From: Bacteroidales bacterium
GTDB taxonomy: Bacteria > Bacteroidota > Bacteroidia > Bacteroidales > WCHB1-69
DNA length: 64,000 nucleotides
Assembly: GCA_017651425.1 (NCBI GenBank)
Contig: JAGCCZ010000038.1
Coordinates: 1-64,000 of the forward strand
Reading direction: 5' to 3'
A program made the translations under genes and the position numbers. Below are positions 44,293 to 53,236 of this stretch, piece after piece (position 1 is the first letter of the stretch; each line of letters begins with the position of its first letter). The notes under the pieces are model-generated. The model had not been told where the DNA came from. It ran no database searches and saw nothing but the letters and a program-made list of their open reading frames with translations.

Positions 44293-47200
44293 ATGAAGAT
44301 ATTGAAATCCAGCCTGCTCACAATCCTCTTTTTGACAGGCCTTTTGACGGGAGCGACGGCGCAACGCACTGAGAACTTCAAGTCACCGCAATACGAATTC
44401 AAGACTGCCATGGACCTCTTCTCCAACGAGAAATTCGGGTCCGCGCAACAGTATTTCAAGCAGGTCTATGAGAACACCACGGACATGCAGCAGGACCTGC
44501 GCACCAACTCTTACTTTTACATGGGAGTCTGTGCCGAGAGGCTCGACAACCCCGACGCGGCCTATTTGCTGCAAGGCTTCATTGACCGCTACCCGGTGCA
44601 TTCCTATGTGCCCGAGGCGCGTTTTTACTTGGGAAGGCACTACTTCAGCCGCAAGCAGTGGAAGAAGGTCATCGCTCAATACGACCTCATCTACGAGAAC
44701 GAGATCCAACCGGAGAATGTGGCCGAATACCAGTTCAAGAAGGGCTATTCCTATTTCATGACCAACGAGTACGAGCGTGCCAAGGCGATGTTCAAGCAGG
44801 CGCGTGAGTCATCGGGGCCCTACAAGCTGCGCTCCATCTATTATCTGGCCTACATGGCATACCAAGACGGGCAATATGAGGCCGCGTTGGAGGATTTTCT
44901 CCTTCTGAAGGACGAGCCGGAATACAGCGAAGAGGTGCCGGCCTTCCTCACCCAGATCTATTTCAAGCAGGGTGATTACGAAAAGGCGCTTGCGGTGGCC
45001 CCGCCCATCACCTCCTTCAATGACCCCGCACAGATGCGGACGCTGCGCTGCGTGGCCATCTCCCAGTATGCACTCAACCAATACGACGATGCGGCCAACA
45101 ATTTTGACAAGCTCCTCGCGAGCGAGAAGATCGCCCTCGACCGCAACGACAATTTCGCCGCCGGCTTCTCCTTCTACCGCAACGCCCGCTACGCCGATGC
45201 CGTCAACTGTTTCTCCAAGTGCGTCAACGACAAGAAACCCGACGCCATGACCCAGAACAGCTACTATCTCATCGGTGACTGCTATCGTCGCGACAAACAG
45301 GAGAACCTCGCCATCCAGGCCTTCAAGGAGGCTTCCAAACTCGACTTCAACAAGGACATCCAGGAAGACGCTCTTTACAACTATGCCAAATTGCAGTGTC
45401 AGACCTCGACCAGTCCTTTCAACAACGGCATCGAAGCCCTGCAGGAGTACAGCAACCGCTATCCGCACTCCGCCCGCAGCGAAGAGGTTTCCTCCTATCT
45501 CTCCAAGCTCTACCTCTCCACCAAGAACTATCAAGCCGCCATCAACTCCATCGAGAAGCTGAGCAGCAAGTCGCCGGAAATACTGCGCGCCTACCAGCGC
45601 TGCACCTACTTCCGCGCTCTGGAGCTCATCAACAACCGCAACTACACGGATGCCTTGAAGACGCTTGAAAAGACACTGGGTGCGCCCATTGACAAGGACA
45701 TCAACCTCAACGCCCTCTATTGGAAGGGCGAGAGCCAGTATCGCAGCGAGAAGTACCAGGACGCCTATTACACGCTACAGACCTACCAGAAGACCGCCAA
45801 TGCGACCTTCAACGAGAACTACGTCAACTCCCTCTACACACTCGGCTATGCGGCCCTCAAGATCAAGCGCTATCGTGATGCGACCACCTACTTCAAGAAC
45901 TACCTTTCCAAATACGGCAAGGCCGACGAGAGGGCCAAGCAAGCCGATGCCACCGCCCGTCTTGCCGACTGCTACTTCATGCAGCAAGATCTGAACAACG
46001 CCATCAAATACTACGACCAATGCGAGCGCCTCGGAGAGGCCAATGCCGACTATGCCGTCTATCAGTTGGCCAAGTGCTACGGTTACCAGAAGAACAATGC
46101 CAAGAAAATCGCCGCTTTGGAGCGGCTCAACAGCAACTACACGCATTCCGCCTACCGTGATGACGCCGAATACGACCTTGCCGTCACCTATCACACGCAG
46201 AACAATTTCGACCAGGCCATCTATGCCTACAAGAACTTCATCCAGAAGCATCCCAAGAGCCAGCATGTGCGCCAGGCGCACACCCGTTTGGCGCAAGCCT
46301 ACATGAACAGCGGCAACACCTCCATGGCCATCTCCACCTACAAATATGTGGTGGAGACCTATCCCGGTTCCCAAGAGGCCAAGGACGCCCTTGCCAATCT
46401 GGAGACCATCTACACTGAGGAGGGCAACACCAGTGAGTTCTTCGACTACATCCGCACCAAAAACATGAACATCTCCGCCGACCGTCAAGACTCCATCGCT
46501 TTCCGCGCTGCCGAGACCAAATACAACCGAGGCGACTGCGACGGGGCCGTGCGCGCCTGTGCCGAGTACCTCCGCCAATTCCCCAACGGATCCTTTGCCC
46601 AGAAAGCCCACTTCTTCAAGGCCGAGTGCCAGTATGGCCAACGGCAGTACGATGACGCCCTTGTGGACTATGAAGCTGTCGTCAAGGGACACCGTTCGGA
46701 ATATGATGTCACAGCCCTCCACAAAGCATCTTCCATTTTGTACAACAAGAAACAGTATGAAAAAGCCTTGAAGTATTTCAACAAACTGATTGAGAGCACC
46801 ACGGATCCCGACGAGGTATTGTATGCCAACAACGGTGCCATGCGCAGTGCCTATTTCCTCAAAGATTACAGCAATGCCCTGACCGCCGCCACGAACGTCG
46901 TGAATGCCAACCAGTCCGATGCCGAGTTGCTGCAAGAGGCGCTGCTCGTGGCCGGCAACTCTGCCAAGGAGCTCGGCCAATACGAGGACGCCAAGCAGCA
47001 CTACAAACGCCTGGCCAACAAGGGCACCAACGATCTCTGCGCCGAGGCTGCCTACCATCTGGCAGACATCGCCCTCAACCAGGATCATAATCTCAAAGAA
47101 TGCGAGAATCAAATCCAAAACATTCTCGGCAGCAACTACTCCTCCGAATACTGGTACGCCCGCACCTTCATTCTCTACGGAGACCTCTACAAGACGAAAG

Positions 47201-47346
47201 GCAACTATTTCCAAGCCCGCCACACCTATCAAAGCATTGTTGACAACTACGAGGGCGAGGAACTCGTGACCCTGGCACGCGAGAAGATTGCCGAAGTGGA
47301 AGCTCTCGAAGCTGCCGAAGACCAGAAAAACAACAACAAAGAATAA
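44293..47346 (+). CDS. Large exported tetratricopeptide-repeat protein
   Basis: The protein has 1017 residues. The signal peptide is MKILKSSLLTILFLTGLLTGATAQ. The rest is almost all TPR-like helical hairpins, for example SAQQYFKQVYENTTD, YFYMGVCAERLDNPDAAYLLQGF, AISQYALNQYDDAANNFDKLLAS and ISTYKYVVETYPGSQEAKDALANLE. Such proteins are expected to be periplasmic scaffolds. The stop overlaps the next gene's first possible ATG by one base (TAATG), implying coupled translation with an outer-membrane barrel; together they could form an envelope complex. A role in type IX secretion or cell-surface assembly is conceivable but unproven. Confidence 0.85.
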   Translation: MKILKSSLLTILFLTGLLTGATAQRTENFKSPQYEFKTAMDLFSNEKFGSAQQYFKQVYENTTDMQQDLRTNSYFYMGVCAERLDNPDAAYLLQGFIDRYPVHSYVPEARFYLGRHYFSRKQWKKVIAQYDLIYENEIQPENVAEYQFKKGYSYFMTNEYERAKAMFKQARESSGPYKLRSIYYLAYMAYQDGQYEAALEDFLLLKDEPEYSEEVPAFLTQIYFKQGDYEKALAVAPPITSFNDPAQMRTLRCVAISQYALNQYDDAANNFDKLLASEKIALDRNDNFAAGFSFYRNARYADAVNCFSKCVNDKKPDAMTQNSYYLIGDCYRRDKQENLAIQAFKEASKLDFNKDIQEDALYNYAKLQCQTSTSPFNNGIEALQEYSNRYPHSARSEEVSSYLSKLYLSTKNYQAAINSIEKLSSKSPEILRAYQRCTYFRALELINNRNYTDALKTLEKTLGAPIDKDINLNALYWKGESQYRSEKYQDAYYTLQTYQKTANATFNENYVNSLYTLGYAALKIKRYRDATTYFKNYLSKYGKADERAKQADATARLADCYFMQQDLNNAIKYYDQCERLGEANADYAVYQLAKCYGYQKNNAKKIAALERLNSNYTHSAYRDDAEYDLAVTYHTQNNFDQAIYAYKNFIQKHPKSQHVRQAHTRLAQAYMNSGNTSMAISTYKYVVETYPGSQEAKDALANLETIYTEEGNTSEFFDYIRTKNMNISADRQDSIAFRAAETKYNRGDCDGAVRACAEYLRQFPNGSFAQKAHFFKAECQYGQRQYDDALVDYEAVVKGHRSEYDVTALHKASSILYNKKQYEKALKYFNKLIESTTDPDEVLYANNGAMRSAYFLKDYSNALTAATNVVNANQSDAELLQEALLVAGNSAKELGQYEDAKQHYKRLANKGTNDLCAEAAYHLADIALNQDHNLKECENQIQNILGSNYSSEYWYARTFILYGDLYKTKGNYFQARHTYQSIVDNYEGEELVTLAREKIAEVEALEAAEDQKNNNKE

Positions 47347-49250
47347 TGTACGTCATGAATACACACAAGAAAATGCATAGAATCACGTTCATCGCCGTCA
47401 TCCTGCTTTGTGCCACGGCGCTACATGCCCAGGTCGTTGACTCCGCCCACCTGCTCATCCAATACGTTCCCAAGCTGACCAACGCCACCAAGATCAACGA
47501 CCAAGCTGTTATTGACGACACGCTCAAAGAGGAAGTCACCTACAGCTACGAAATCAGCCCGCAGAAGCCGGAGCTCAACTTCAATCCTGCCGAAATCAAA
47601 GTGAGCAAGTTGAACCCCGAAGTGCGCGATGTGCTCTATCGGAACTACATCAAGCTTGGCTTCGGCTATCCCATCACGCCGTTGGCCGAGCTCTCCATGC
47701 ACAACTGCCAAAGCACCAAATACTCATACGGGCTCAACTTCCACCACTTCTCCTCCTGGGCGCCGCCCATCGGCAAAGTGCAACAGCAGTATGCCTACGC
47801 CCCCACCAGCGACACTCGGCTGCACCTGTTCCTGAACCGCTTCTTCCGCACCCAAACCCTCTACTCGTCTGTGGGCTACAACCACGAATTAGCAAACCTG
47901 TATGGCTACAACAGAAACTGGGGCATCCCGGAGCAATACTATGCCAAGGAGTATCGCGACAGCATTCACAACAACTTCAACCACGTGTACGGCGAGGTCG
48001 GCATACGCTCCAACTACACCACCGAGGACAAGAAGTTCAAGGAGGATGTGAAAATCAAATACGACTTCATCCACACCTACTGGAAAGACATGGAGCATGA
48101 CGCGGGGTTGCGCGCCATCCTGGCATACGACGACCGCTTTCTCAAGATTTCCGGCTACCAGCACTACCAGTTCGACATCGACTTCGACTTCTACCACAAC
48201 CACTGGGGCGACTCGGTGCTCATCGGCACCCATGAACAGAGAAGGGTACCGCGGCTCACCAACAGTTTCAAGGTCGAGTTCCGGCCCACGATGAATTTCA
48301 CCATCAAGGAATACCACCTTCTGCTGGGCGTAGGTGTGCCCGTTCTCATGTCCAACAGCAAGACTTACTGTCCTGTTTATCCCATTGCCGAGTTGCAGAT
48401 GGGCCTCGTCCGTGGCATTCTCAGCCTCTACGCGGGCGTGGACGGCAAGTCGGAGTACAACTCCCTGCGCAGCCTGCTCTACGAGAACCCCTACGTGAAG
48501 CCGCAGCTTGACAGCCTCAAGTTCACCCGCTCGCAAATCAGCATCTACGGCGGCGTGAAAGGCAACATCGTCAAGAAGCTCAACTACCACATCTCCGCGC
48601 GCTACGCCTATGTGAAGGACTACCCCTTCTTCGTCCTCGACACACACAGCCCGCTGAAGAACCAGTTCGATGTCATGTACGCGGACAAGGGCAGCACGCT
48701 CAACGTCTGTGCCAACCTCAGCTGGGAGGCCATCAACCACCTCTACCTGAACCTGACAGCCAACTATTGGGACTACTTCTTCCTGCATCTCAATGTTCCT
48801 GGCATCGGACATCTTGAGAAGCCCCTCTACAAGCCCAACTGGGGCATCGGTTTCGAGGGCAAGTACATCCTCAAAGAGAAGTTCATCTTCGACGTGAACG
48901 CCAGCATCGCTTTCGGACGCTGGGCACTCTCGCCCGTCACAGCCACCGACTCGCTGGGCAACACCTTTATCAGCAGCTACGAACTTGTCAACGATCTGAA
49001 GAAGAACAGCGATGGCAAAAAACTGATGAAACCCATCCTTAACTTCGGTATCGGATTCGAATATCTCATCACCAAACAGCTGACCGCTTTTGCAATGGTC
49101 AACAACATCGGTTGCCAATACGCCTCCACCTATTATAACTTCAACAACTTTGGCATCAACGCCTTAGTAGGTGTCAGTTACTCCTTCGGCAACGAGCCGT
49201 TGAAGCCCGCCAAGAAAAAGAAGAGCGCACCTGTTCAAGCCGGTCAATAA
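47346..49250 (+). CDS. Outer-membrane TonB-receptor-like beta-barrel protein without a plug
   Basis: The protein has 634 residues from 47346; ATG 47355 or 47373 (MHRITFIAVILLCATALHAQ) are also possible and give a neater signal peptide. The mature part shows many alternating strands and aromatic girdles (YIKLGFGYPITPLAELSMHN, YSYGLNFHHFSSWA, FAMVNNIGCQYASTYYNF) like the barrel of TonB receptors, but neither a plug domain nor a TonB box is visible. The tail is a short basic linker (PAKKKKSAPVQAGQ). It is coupled to the TPR protein gene, suggesting a joint function. Confidence 0.78.
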   Translation: MYVMNTHKKMHRITFIAVILLCATALHAQVVDSAHLLIQYVPKLTNATKINDQAVIDDTLKEEVTYSYEISPQKPELNFNPAEIKVSKLNPEVRDVLYRNYIKLGFGYPITPLAELSMHNCQSTKYSYGLNFHHFSSWAPPIGKVQQQYAYAPTSDTRLHLFLNRFFRTQTLYSSVGYNHELANLYGYNRNWGIPEQYYAKEYRDSIHNNFNHVYGEVGIRSNYTTEDKKFKEDVKIKYDFIHTYWKDMEHDAGLRAILAYDDRFLKISGYQHYQFDIDFDFYHNHWGDSVLIGTHEQRRVPRLTNSFKVEFRPTMNFTIKEYHLLLGVGVPVLMSNSKTYCPVYPIAELQMGLVRGILSLYAGVDGKSEYNSLRSLLYENPYVKPQLDSLKFTRSQISIYGGVKGNIVKKLNYHISARYAYVKDYPFFVLDTHSPLKNQFDVMYADKGSTLNVCANLSWEAINHLYLNLTANYWDYFFLHLNVPGIGHLEKPLYKPNWGIGFEGKYILKEKFIFDVNASIAFGRWALSPVTATDSLGNTFISSYELVNDLKKNSDGKKLMKPILNFGIGFEYLITKQLTAFAMVNNIGCQYASTYYNFNNFGINALVGVSYSFGNEPLKPAKKKKSAPVQAGQ

Positions 49251-49277
49251 AAGATTGGGGCATTTGCAAAAAAATCG

Positions 49278-49286
49278 TATTTTTGC
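49278..49286 (+). promoter_or_regulatory. -7 promoter element TATTTTTGC of the CAT tRNA
   Basis: It matches TAnnTTTGC, 27 bp before the tRNA. Confidence 0.7.
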
Positions 49287-49312
49287 CGCCTCAAAAGATT
49301 GCGATGCAATCG

Positions 49313-49386
49313 GGTCCCATAGCTCAGTTGGTTAGAGCAGCTGACTCATAATCAGCGGGTCCTTGGTTCGAGCCCAAGTGGGACCA
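49313..49386 (+). tRNA. tRNA with anticodon CAT (elongator Met or lysidine-modified Ile2)
   Basis: The acceptor is GGTCCCA/TGGGACC, the D-arm GCTC/GAGC, the anticodon stem GCTGA/TCAGC with loop CTCATAA, and the T-arm CTTGG/CCAAG. The first pair is G:C and only one G:C stacks on the anticodon side, so it is not the initiator. C4, C5 and C6 resemble determinants for TilS, which favours Ile2, but I cannot decide. CCA is not encoded. Confidence 0.9.
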
Positions 49387-49395
49387 CTTTGGAAC

Positions 49396-49434
49396 ACAAC
49401 CTTCCCATTTTAAACGTGGGAAGGTTGTTTTTTT
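49396..49434 (+). terminator. Terminator after the CAT tRNA
   Basis: ACAACCTTCCCA (49396-49407) pairs with TGGGAAGGTTGT (49417-49428), followed by seven T. Confidence 0.88.
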
Positions 49435-49489
49435 ATGCCCTGAAAATGATTGGAACACCCGTGAAATTTGCATAATTTGCCGACTATAT

Positions 49490-51850
49490 TTACTCCGTCC
49501 TCAAAGACTTCACCGGATTCACCGTAGCCGCTCTCAAACTGCGTAAGGTGACCACCGCGATAGTAACGGACAGTACCGCGATCAGGGCCACCGCGAACAC
49601 CCAGACGTGCAACGGCACGCGGTAGGCGAAACCTTCCAAGTAGCGGCGCATCACGAACACACTGACGGGCACGGCAATGACGAAGCAGACCAGCACGATC
49701 TTCACGAAGCGGGAGTTGAACATTGCCAAAATTTGCTTCACCGTGGCTCCGTGTACGCGACGAATGCCGATCTCCTTGCGGCGGTGCTCCGTCTCGAACA
49801 TCACCAACCCGAACACACCCATCAGCGAGATGACGATGGCCAAAACGGTGAATAAGGTAACCAAAGTCGAGAGATTGTTCTCTTTTTTGTATTGATTCTC
49901 AATGGATTGAGAGAAAGGCCACACCTCGTACGACATTTCCTCGCCCATGGTGGGGTCAAGGTCGTTGAGGGTTTTGGTGATGCGCTTCATCAAGGCTGGG
50001 ACATCCACACCTGCCTCTGTGCGAATAAATAGCCTCATGCAAATGTGCCATGGTTCTTTACCATAAACATAGAATGCAAAAGGCTCGATGCCCTGTCGCA
50101 ACGAAGCGAAATTGAAGTCTTCGCAAAAGCCCGCAATTTCAGCAATTTGGTCACCATGGCCGCCAATCTGGTCTTCAAGAGTGATTTGGTATTTGTCTTT
50201 TGCGGTTTTGTTGAAGATATACACACCATTAGACTGCTCGTCAGCTTCGGAGAAATCACGACCTTCGATGATATCGATACCCATAAAGCGCAGGAAGTTC
50301 CACGAAACGGGATAGACCTGCCAACCGGCATCCTCACCTCGCACTTTGCGTCCCCAACTCATACGAGAATCCTGAATGAAAGGTCCATCGCCCCAAGCGA
50401 CATCCTTGATGGCGGCATCAGCTTTCAACTTACTCTCCACTGCCTCGCGATTGTTGGCAAGATTCCACGAAACCTGTGACTGCAACAGACATTCCTGATT
50501 GAAGCCCATTTCATGGTTTATCATGAAACGGCGTTGTTCGTGAACGAATATCGCACAGATTATCAGCACGATGGAAACAGTAAACTGCAAGCCAATCAGA
50601 CCGATGCGGAATGCCTTTCCTTTTTGCGTAGAGCTGAGGGTGCCTTTCAAGGCGAAGGCCAGATTAAACGAGGTGGCTAACAAGGCGGGATAAATACTGG
50701 CCGCTACCGAAATGAATAATGCAAAGCCGATGGTCAACGCGACAACGCCCCCATTCTGTCCGAAATCAAGTGAAGTGTCAATCAATGAAGCCAATGTGGA
50801 TTGCTTGAAGAGGATAACCACAGCTATAGCAAGTGCCAAAGATATAGCCACCATCAGCACCGATTCGCCTATTGATGATGTCACCAACTGGAAACGACTG
50901 CTACCCAGTATTTTGCGCGTATTTATGCTGCGCAGGCGAAGGGGCAACATGGCGAAGAAAAAGTTGATGTAGTTAATGAAGGCGATGACCACCACAAAGA
51001 TGGCAATGATGAGCAGGGTCATCGTGGTGGTTCTGTTGCCTGCCTTACCAGGGGCAAAATACGAATTGGTGTCGAAGTACATGTCGGTAAGCCGCACAGG
51101 GTAAAGTCCAAACTTGACATTGTCGTCGGTGGCCTCTTTTCCGGTCATTTTACTGAAAAACTGTCTGGCGACAGGCTTTGCCACCTCAACAATCGTATTG
51201 GGGTCGGCACCTTTACGAAGTTTCAGAAAATAGTTAAATGAAAACTCGCTCCAATCATTGATGCAATTGTCGCCAAAATTGGTCAGCATTTCGAAAGAGG
51301 AAAGGTCGCTGTGCTTCGGCATATCCTTATAGATGACCGCAATGGATATATCATGCCATGCTGATCCATCGAAATATTTCATGACATCACCCACCTGGAC
51401 TCCCAAACGTTTTGCTGCCGATTCCGAGAGGGCGAAGCCAGTGCCTGTCAAATCATCCCAATTGCCAGCCACCAACTCGAAACCGAACACGTCACGGGCA
51501 CCTTTGTTCAAGGAAGATATCGTGATGGACACAGGCGATTGCTCATCGCTCACACGAACTGTGATGGGATTGCCCATGATATTACCGCAACCACCGGCTT
51601 CAATGTCAGGGGAAGCGTTGATGACAAATTCCCCAATAGGTCGGCAAAGGTAAGAGGAATATTCACTTTTGTTGATTTCCTTCTGGGTAAGGACATAGAT
51701 TCGGTCGCTGTCCTGGAGTGCCTTGTTGTAGGTGAGGTCGTGGTGCACTTGCACGAGGATGATGTAAAGGGCGGCGAAGGCAGCAGCCAGCCCGACGATA
51801 TTGAGGATGGCGGAGACCATCTCGGTTTTGGATTTTTGGATGATTCGCAT
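49490..51850 (-). CDS. MacB-type FtsX ABC transporter permease (divergent member)
   Basis: The protein has 786 residues. ATG 51850 (MRIIQKSKTEMVSAILNIVG) is chosen because it lies 29 bp downstream of the sigma-54-like promoter. Architecture: N-terminal helix, MacB-type periplasmic core domain, three-helix FtsX segment, second periplasmic domain, and last FtsX segment with HRRKEIGIRRVHGATVKQILAMF. It ends LRSLRAATVNPVKSLRTE, a divergent form of the ending shared by the other permeases (LRAAKTNPAEALKKE). No ATPase is adjacent; it may use the one at 56308. Substrate unknown. Confidence 0.9.
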   Translation of the reverse strand: MRIIQKSKTEMVSAILNIVGLAAAFAALYIILVQVHHDLTYNKALQDSDRIYVLTQKEINKSEYSSYLCRPIGEFVINASPDIEAGGCGNIMGNPITVRVSDEQSPVSITISSLNKGARDVFGFELVAGNWDDLTGTGFALSESAAKRLGVQVGDVMKYFDGSAWHDISIAVIYKDMPKHSDLSSFEMLTNFGDNCINDWSEFSFNYFLKLRKGADPNTIVEVAKPVARQFFSKMTGKEATDDNVKFGLYPVRLTDMYFDTNSYFAPGKAGNRTTTMTLLIIAIFVVVIAFINYINFFFAMLPLRLRSINTRKILGSSRFQLVTSSIGESVLMVAISLALAIAVVILFKQSTLASLIDTSLDFGQNGGVVALTIGFALFISVAASIYPALLATSFNLAFALKGTLSSTQKGKAFRIGLIGLQFTVSIVLIICAIFVHEQRRFMINHEMGFNQECLLQSQVSWNLANNREAVESKLKADAAIKDVAWGDGPFIQDSRMSWGRKVRGEDAGWQVYPVSWNFLRFMGIDIIEGRDFSEADEQSNGVYIFNKTAKDKYQITLEDQIGGHGDQIAEIAGFCEDFNFASLRQGIEPFAFYVYGKEPWHICMRLFIRTEAGVDVPALMKRITKTLNDLDPTMGEEMSYEVWPFSQSIENQYKKENNLSTLVTLFTVLAIVISLMGVFGLVMFETEHRRKEIGIRRVHGATVKQILAMFNSRFVKIVLVCFVIAVPVSVFVMRRYLEGFAYRVPLHVWVFAVALIAVLSVTIAVVTLRSLRAATVNPVKSLRTE

Positions 51851-51878
51851 AATGATAAACCTATAGCAGCAAATCCTA

Positions 51879-51894
51879 TACAGCAACCGTGCCA
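51879..51894 (-). promoter_or_regulatory. Sigma-54-like promoter A (-24 TGGCACG)
   Basis: On the minus strand TGGCACGGTTGCTGTA carries a perfect -24 element and a weaker -12 (T13, G14 match TTGCW), 29 bp before ATG 51850. Confidence 0.6.
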
Positions 51895-51946
51895 AACTGT
51901 GAAGTCATTGACGTCTAGCAGAATACGATATGAATACCACGAAAAG

Positions 51947-51984
51947 TGTAAACATACTTTACAGCAGTGTAAGGATTCTTTACA
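51947..51984 (-). promoter_or_regulatory. Paired activator sites A (two 17-bp palindromes)
   Basis: TGTAAACATACTTTACA (51947-51963) and TGTAAGGATTCTTTACA (51968-51984) are spaced by 21 bp and end 53 bp upstream of the -24 element, as expected for an NtrC-type enhancer-binding protein. Confidence 0.75.
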
Positions 51985-51988
51985 CGCC

Positions 51989-53056
51989 CTATTCTTTACA
52001 ATTGAAATAAATATCCAAATGGCCTGTTGCCCCATCCTGACATTGGACACATACTCCTACAGGAAGAGTCCCTGCATTATACCATCGCGTCAAATCAACG
52101 TATGGGGTTTTGTCATGCCGATCCGGGACAATCCAAATTTCAATCGACTCCGCATCGCGAACCAGCCACTCCGGGATAACGGTTTTTACTTTCCAGCGAC
52201 CGTAAGACATTTTACATGCAACTTCGAAACACTTCCGCTCCTCTTTGACGTGAAAATCTTCAATTGGGATAACATTTCCAAAGTATCGAACTTCTTTGAT
52301 TTTATCCGCAAAAGACAATTTTTCGCTTTTTCCCCCAGTTTTCCCGCCCCATGCCTCAATCAAATCCCACACTACAGGCATCACCTTCACAATAGGTTTC
52401 ACATTCCCTTCTCTTACAGCTTTTTCCACAGAGAAATGAATCCTATTGAAACGCTGAACATTCCGAACCGTGTCGTTTGAACAGGAATGACGGAACGGGT
52501 CATTCGCGACACCGCCAGGGAATGCTCCTGAATAAAAAGACCATCCCCATCCATCCAAAATTGGCGGCTCATCGCTGACACAAGTGTCGGGACGGGCGGT
52601 CTTCACAGCCAAACGGTAAAGTTCCGTCAAAGGAGCCGCCAAACTATCGGGTAACTTGATCGAACGACGTTTGGTCTTTACCTTATCTACTTCTTCAAAG
52701 ATTGGATTGCCAGCCGAATCGATCATCGCGGAACCATCTGGATTCAGGCGAACACCGGGTATGTCAATAAACGTCTTACACTCCACCAGCGTCAACTTAT
52801 GAGTCTTATGGCTATAGGAGTAACCGTAATCAGGTTTTTCAATCCCTGGAATGTAGAGGCATCCGAAATCATAGTCCTTGACGAGCAAATAGTCTTTTCT
52901 ACATGAATCCCAATAAAGGAATCTGGCGTCTTTGTCATCGTAATACGGGGCAAACACTCGCTGAGCATGAAGTTTGAACGAAAAAGCAATGGAAGTAAGC
53001 AATATTACGACCATCATTAACCAGCCGTTATGGATTAAAAATCTGTTGAATCTCAT
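51989..53056 (-). CDS. Secreted protein of unknown function
   Basis: The protein has 355 residues from ATG 53056, with an uncleavable or long signal (NGWLMMVVILLTSIAFSFKLHAQ). The mature part has no family I recognise; it contains several Cys, DGWGWSFYSGAFPGGVANDPFRH and an acidic and aromatic C-terminus ending GHLDIYFNCKE. It has its own -7 element (53086-53078) and lies within the permease array. Codon use appears more AT-rich than the house-keeping genes in the window. Confidence 0.65.
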   Translation of the reverse strand: MRFNRFLIHNGWLMMVVILLTSIAFSFKLHAQRVFAPYYDDKDARFLYWDSCRKDYLLVKDYDFGCLYIPGIEKPDYGYSYSHKTHKLTLVECKTFIDIPGVRLNPDGSAMIDSAGNPIFEEVDKVKTKRRSIKLPDSLAAPLTELYRLAVKTARPDTCVSDEPPILDGWGWSFYSGAFPGGVANDPFRHSCSNDTVRNVQRFNRIHFSVEKAVREGNVKPIVKVMPVVWDLIEAWGGKTGGKSEKLSFADKIKEVRYFGNVIPIEDFHVKEERKCFEVACKMSYGRWKVKTVIPEWLVRDAESIEIWIVPDRHDKTPYVDLTRWYNAGTLPVGVCVQCQDGATGHLDIYFNCKE

Positions 53057-53077
53057 CTTGACATTGAAATCGTTTCG

Positions 53078-53086
53078 GCAAAAATA
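53078..53086 (-). promoter_or_regulatory. -7 promoter element TATTTTTGC
   Basis: It matches TAnnTTTGC, 22 bp before ATG 53056. Confidence 0.65.
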
Positions 53087-53094
53087 CAAAAATT

Positions 53095-53107
53095 CACGTC
53101 TCTACAA
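53095..53107. repeat. Half copy of the TGTAGAGACG palindromic repeat
   Basis: CACGTCTCTACA matches one arm of the repeats at 53950-53981, 61144-61173 and 63573-63602, and sits 6 bp past the stop of the permease remnant. Confidence 0.6.
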
Positions 53108-53112
53108 GTCCC

Positions 53113-53181
53113 CTATTCCTTCTTCAACGCCTCCGCAGGGTTCGTCTTCGCGGCGCGGAGCGTTTGCCAAAGGACGGAGAA
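53113..53181 (-). pseudogene. Remnant of an FtsX permease gene (last 22 codons)
   Basis: It reads FSVLWQTLRAAKTNPAEALKKE and a stop, which is the exact C-terminal end of the three permeases at 53985, 57052 and 61179. Everything upstream is lost; the break at about 53182 abuts an 11-bp direct repeat GAAAATGTGAT (53186-53196 and 53218-53228) and the promoter of the ATPase pseudogene. A fifth permease gene was therefore deleted here. Confidence 0.85.
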
Positions 53182-53204
53182 GTCTGAAAATGTGATTTTT
53201 TTAT

Positions 53205-53213
53205 TATTTTTGC
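53205..53213 (+). promoter_or_regulatory. -7 promoter element TATTTTTGC between direct repeats
   Basis: It matches TAnnTTTGC and lies between the two GAAAATGTGAT copies, upstream of the broken ATPase gene. Confidence 0.6.
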
Positions 53214-53236
53214 AGCCGAAAATGTGATAATAAAAC

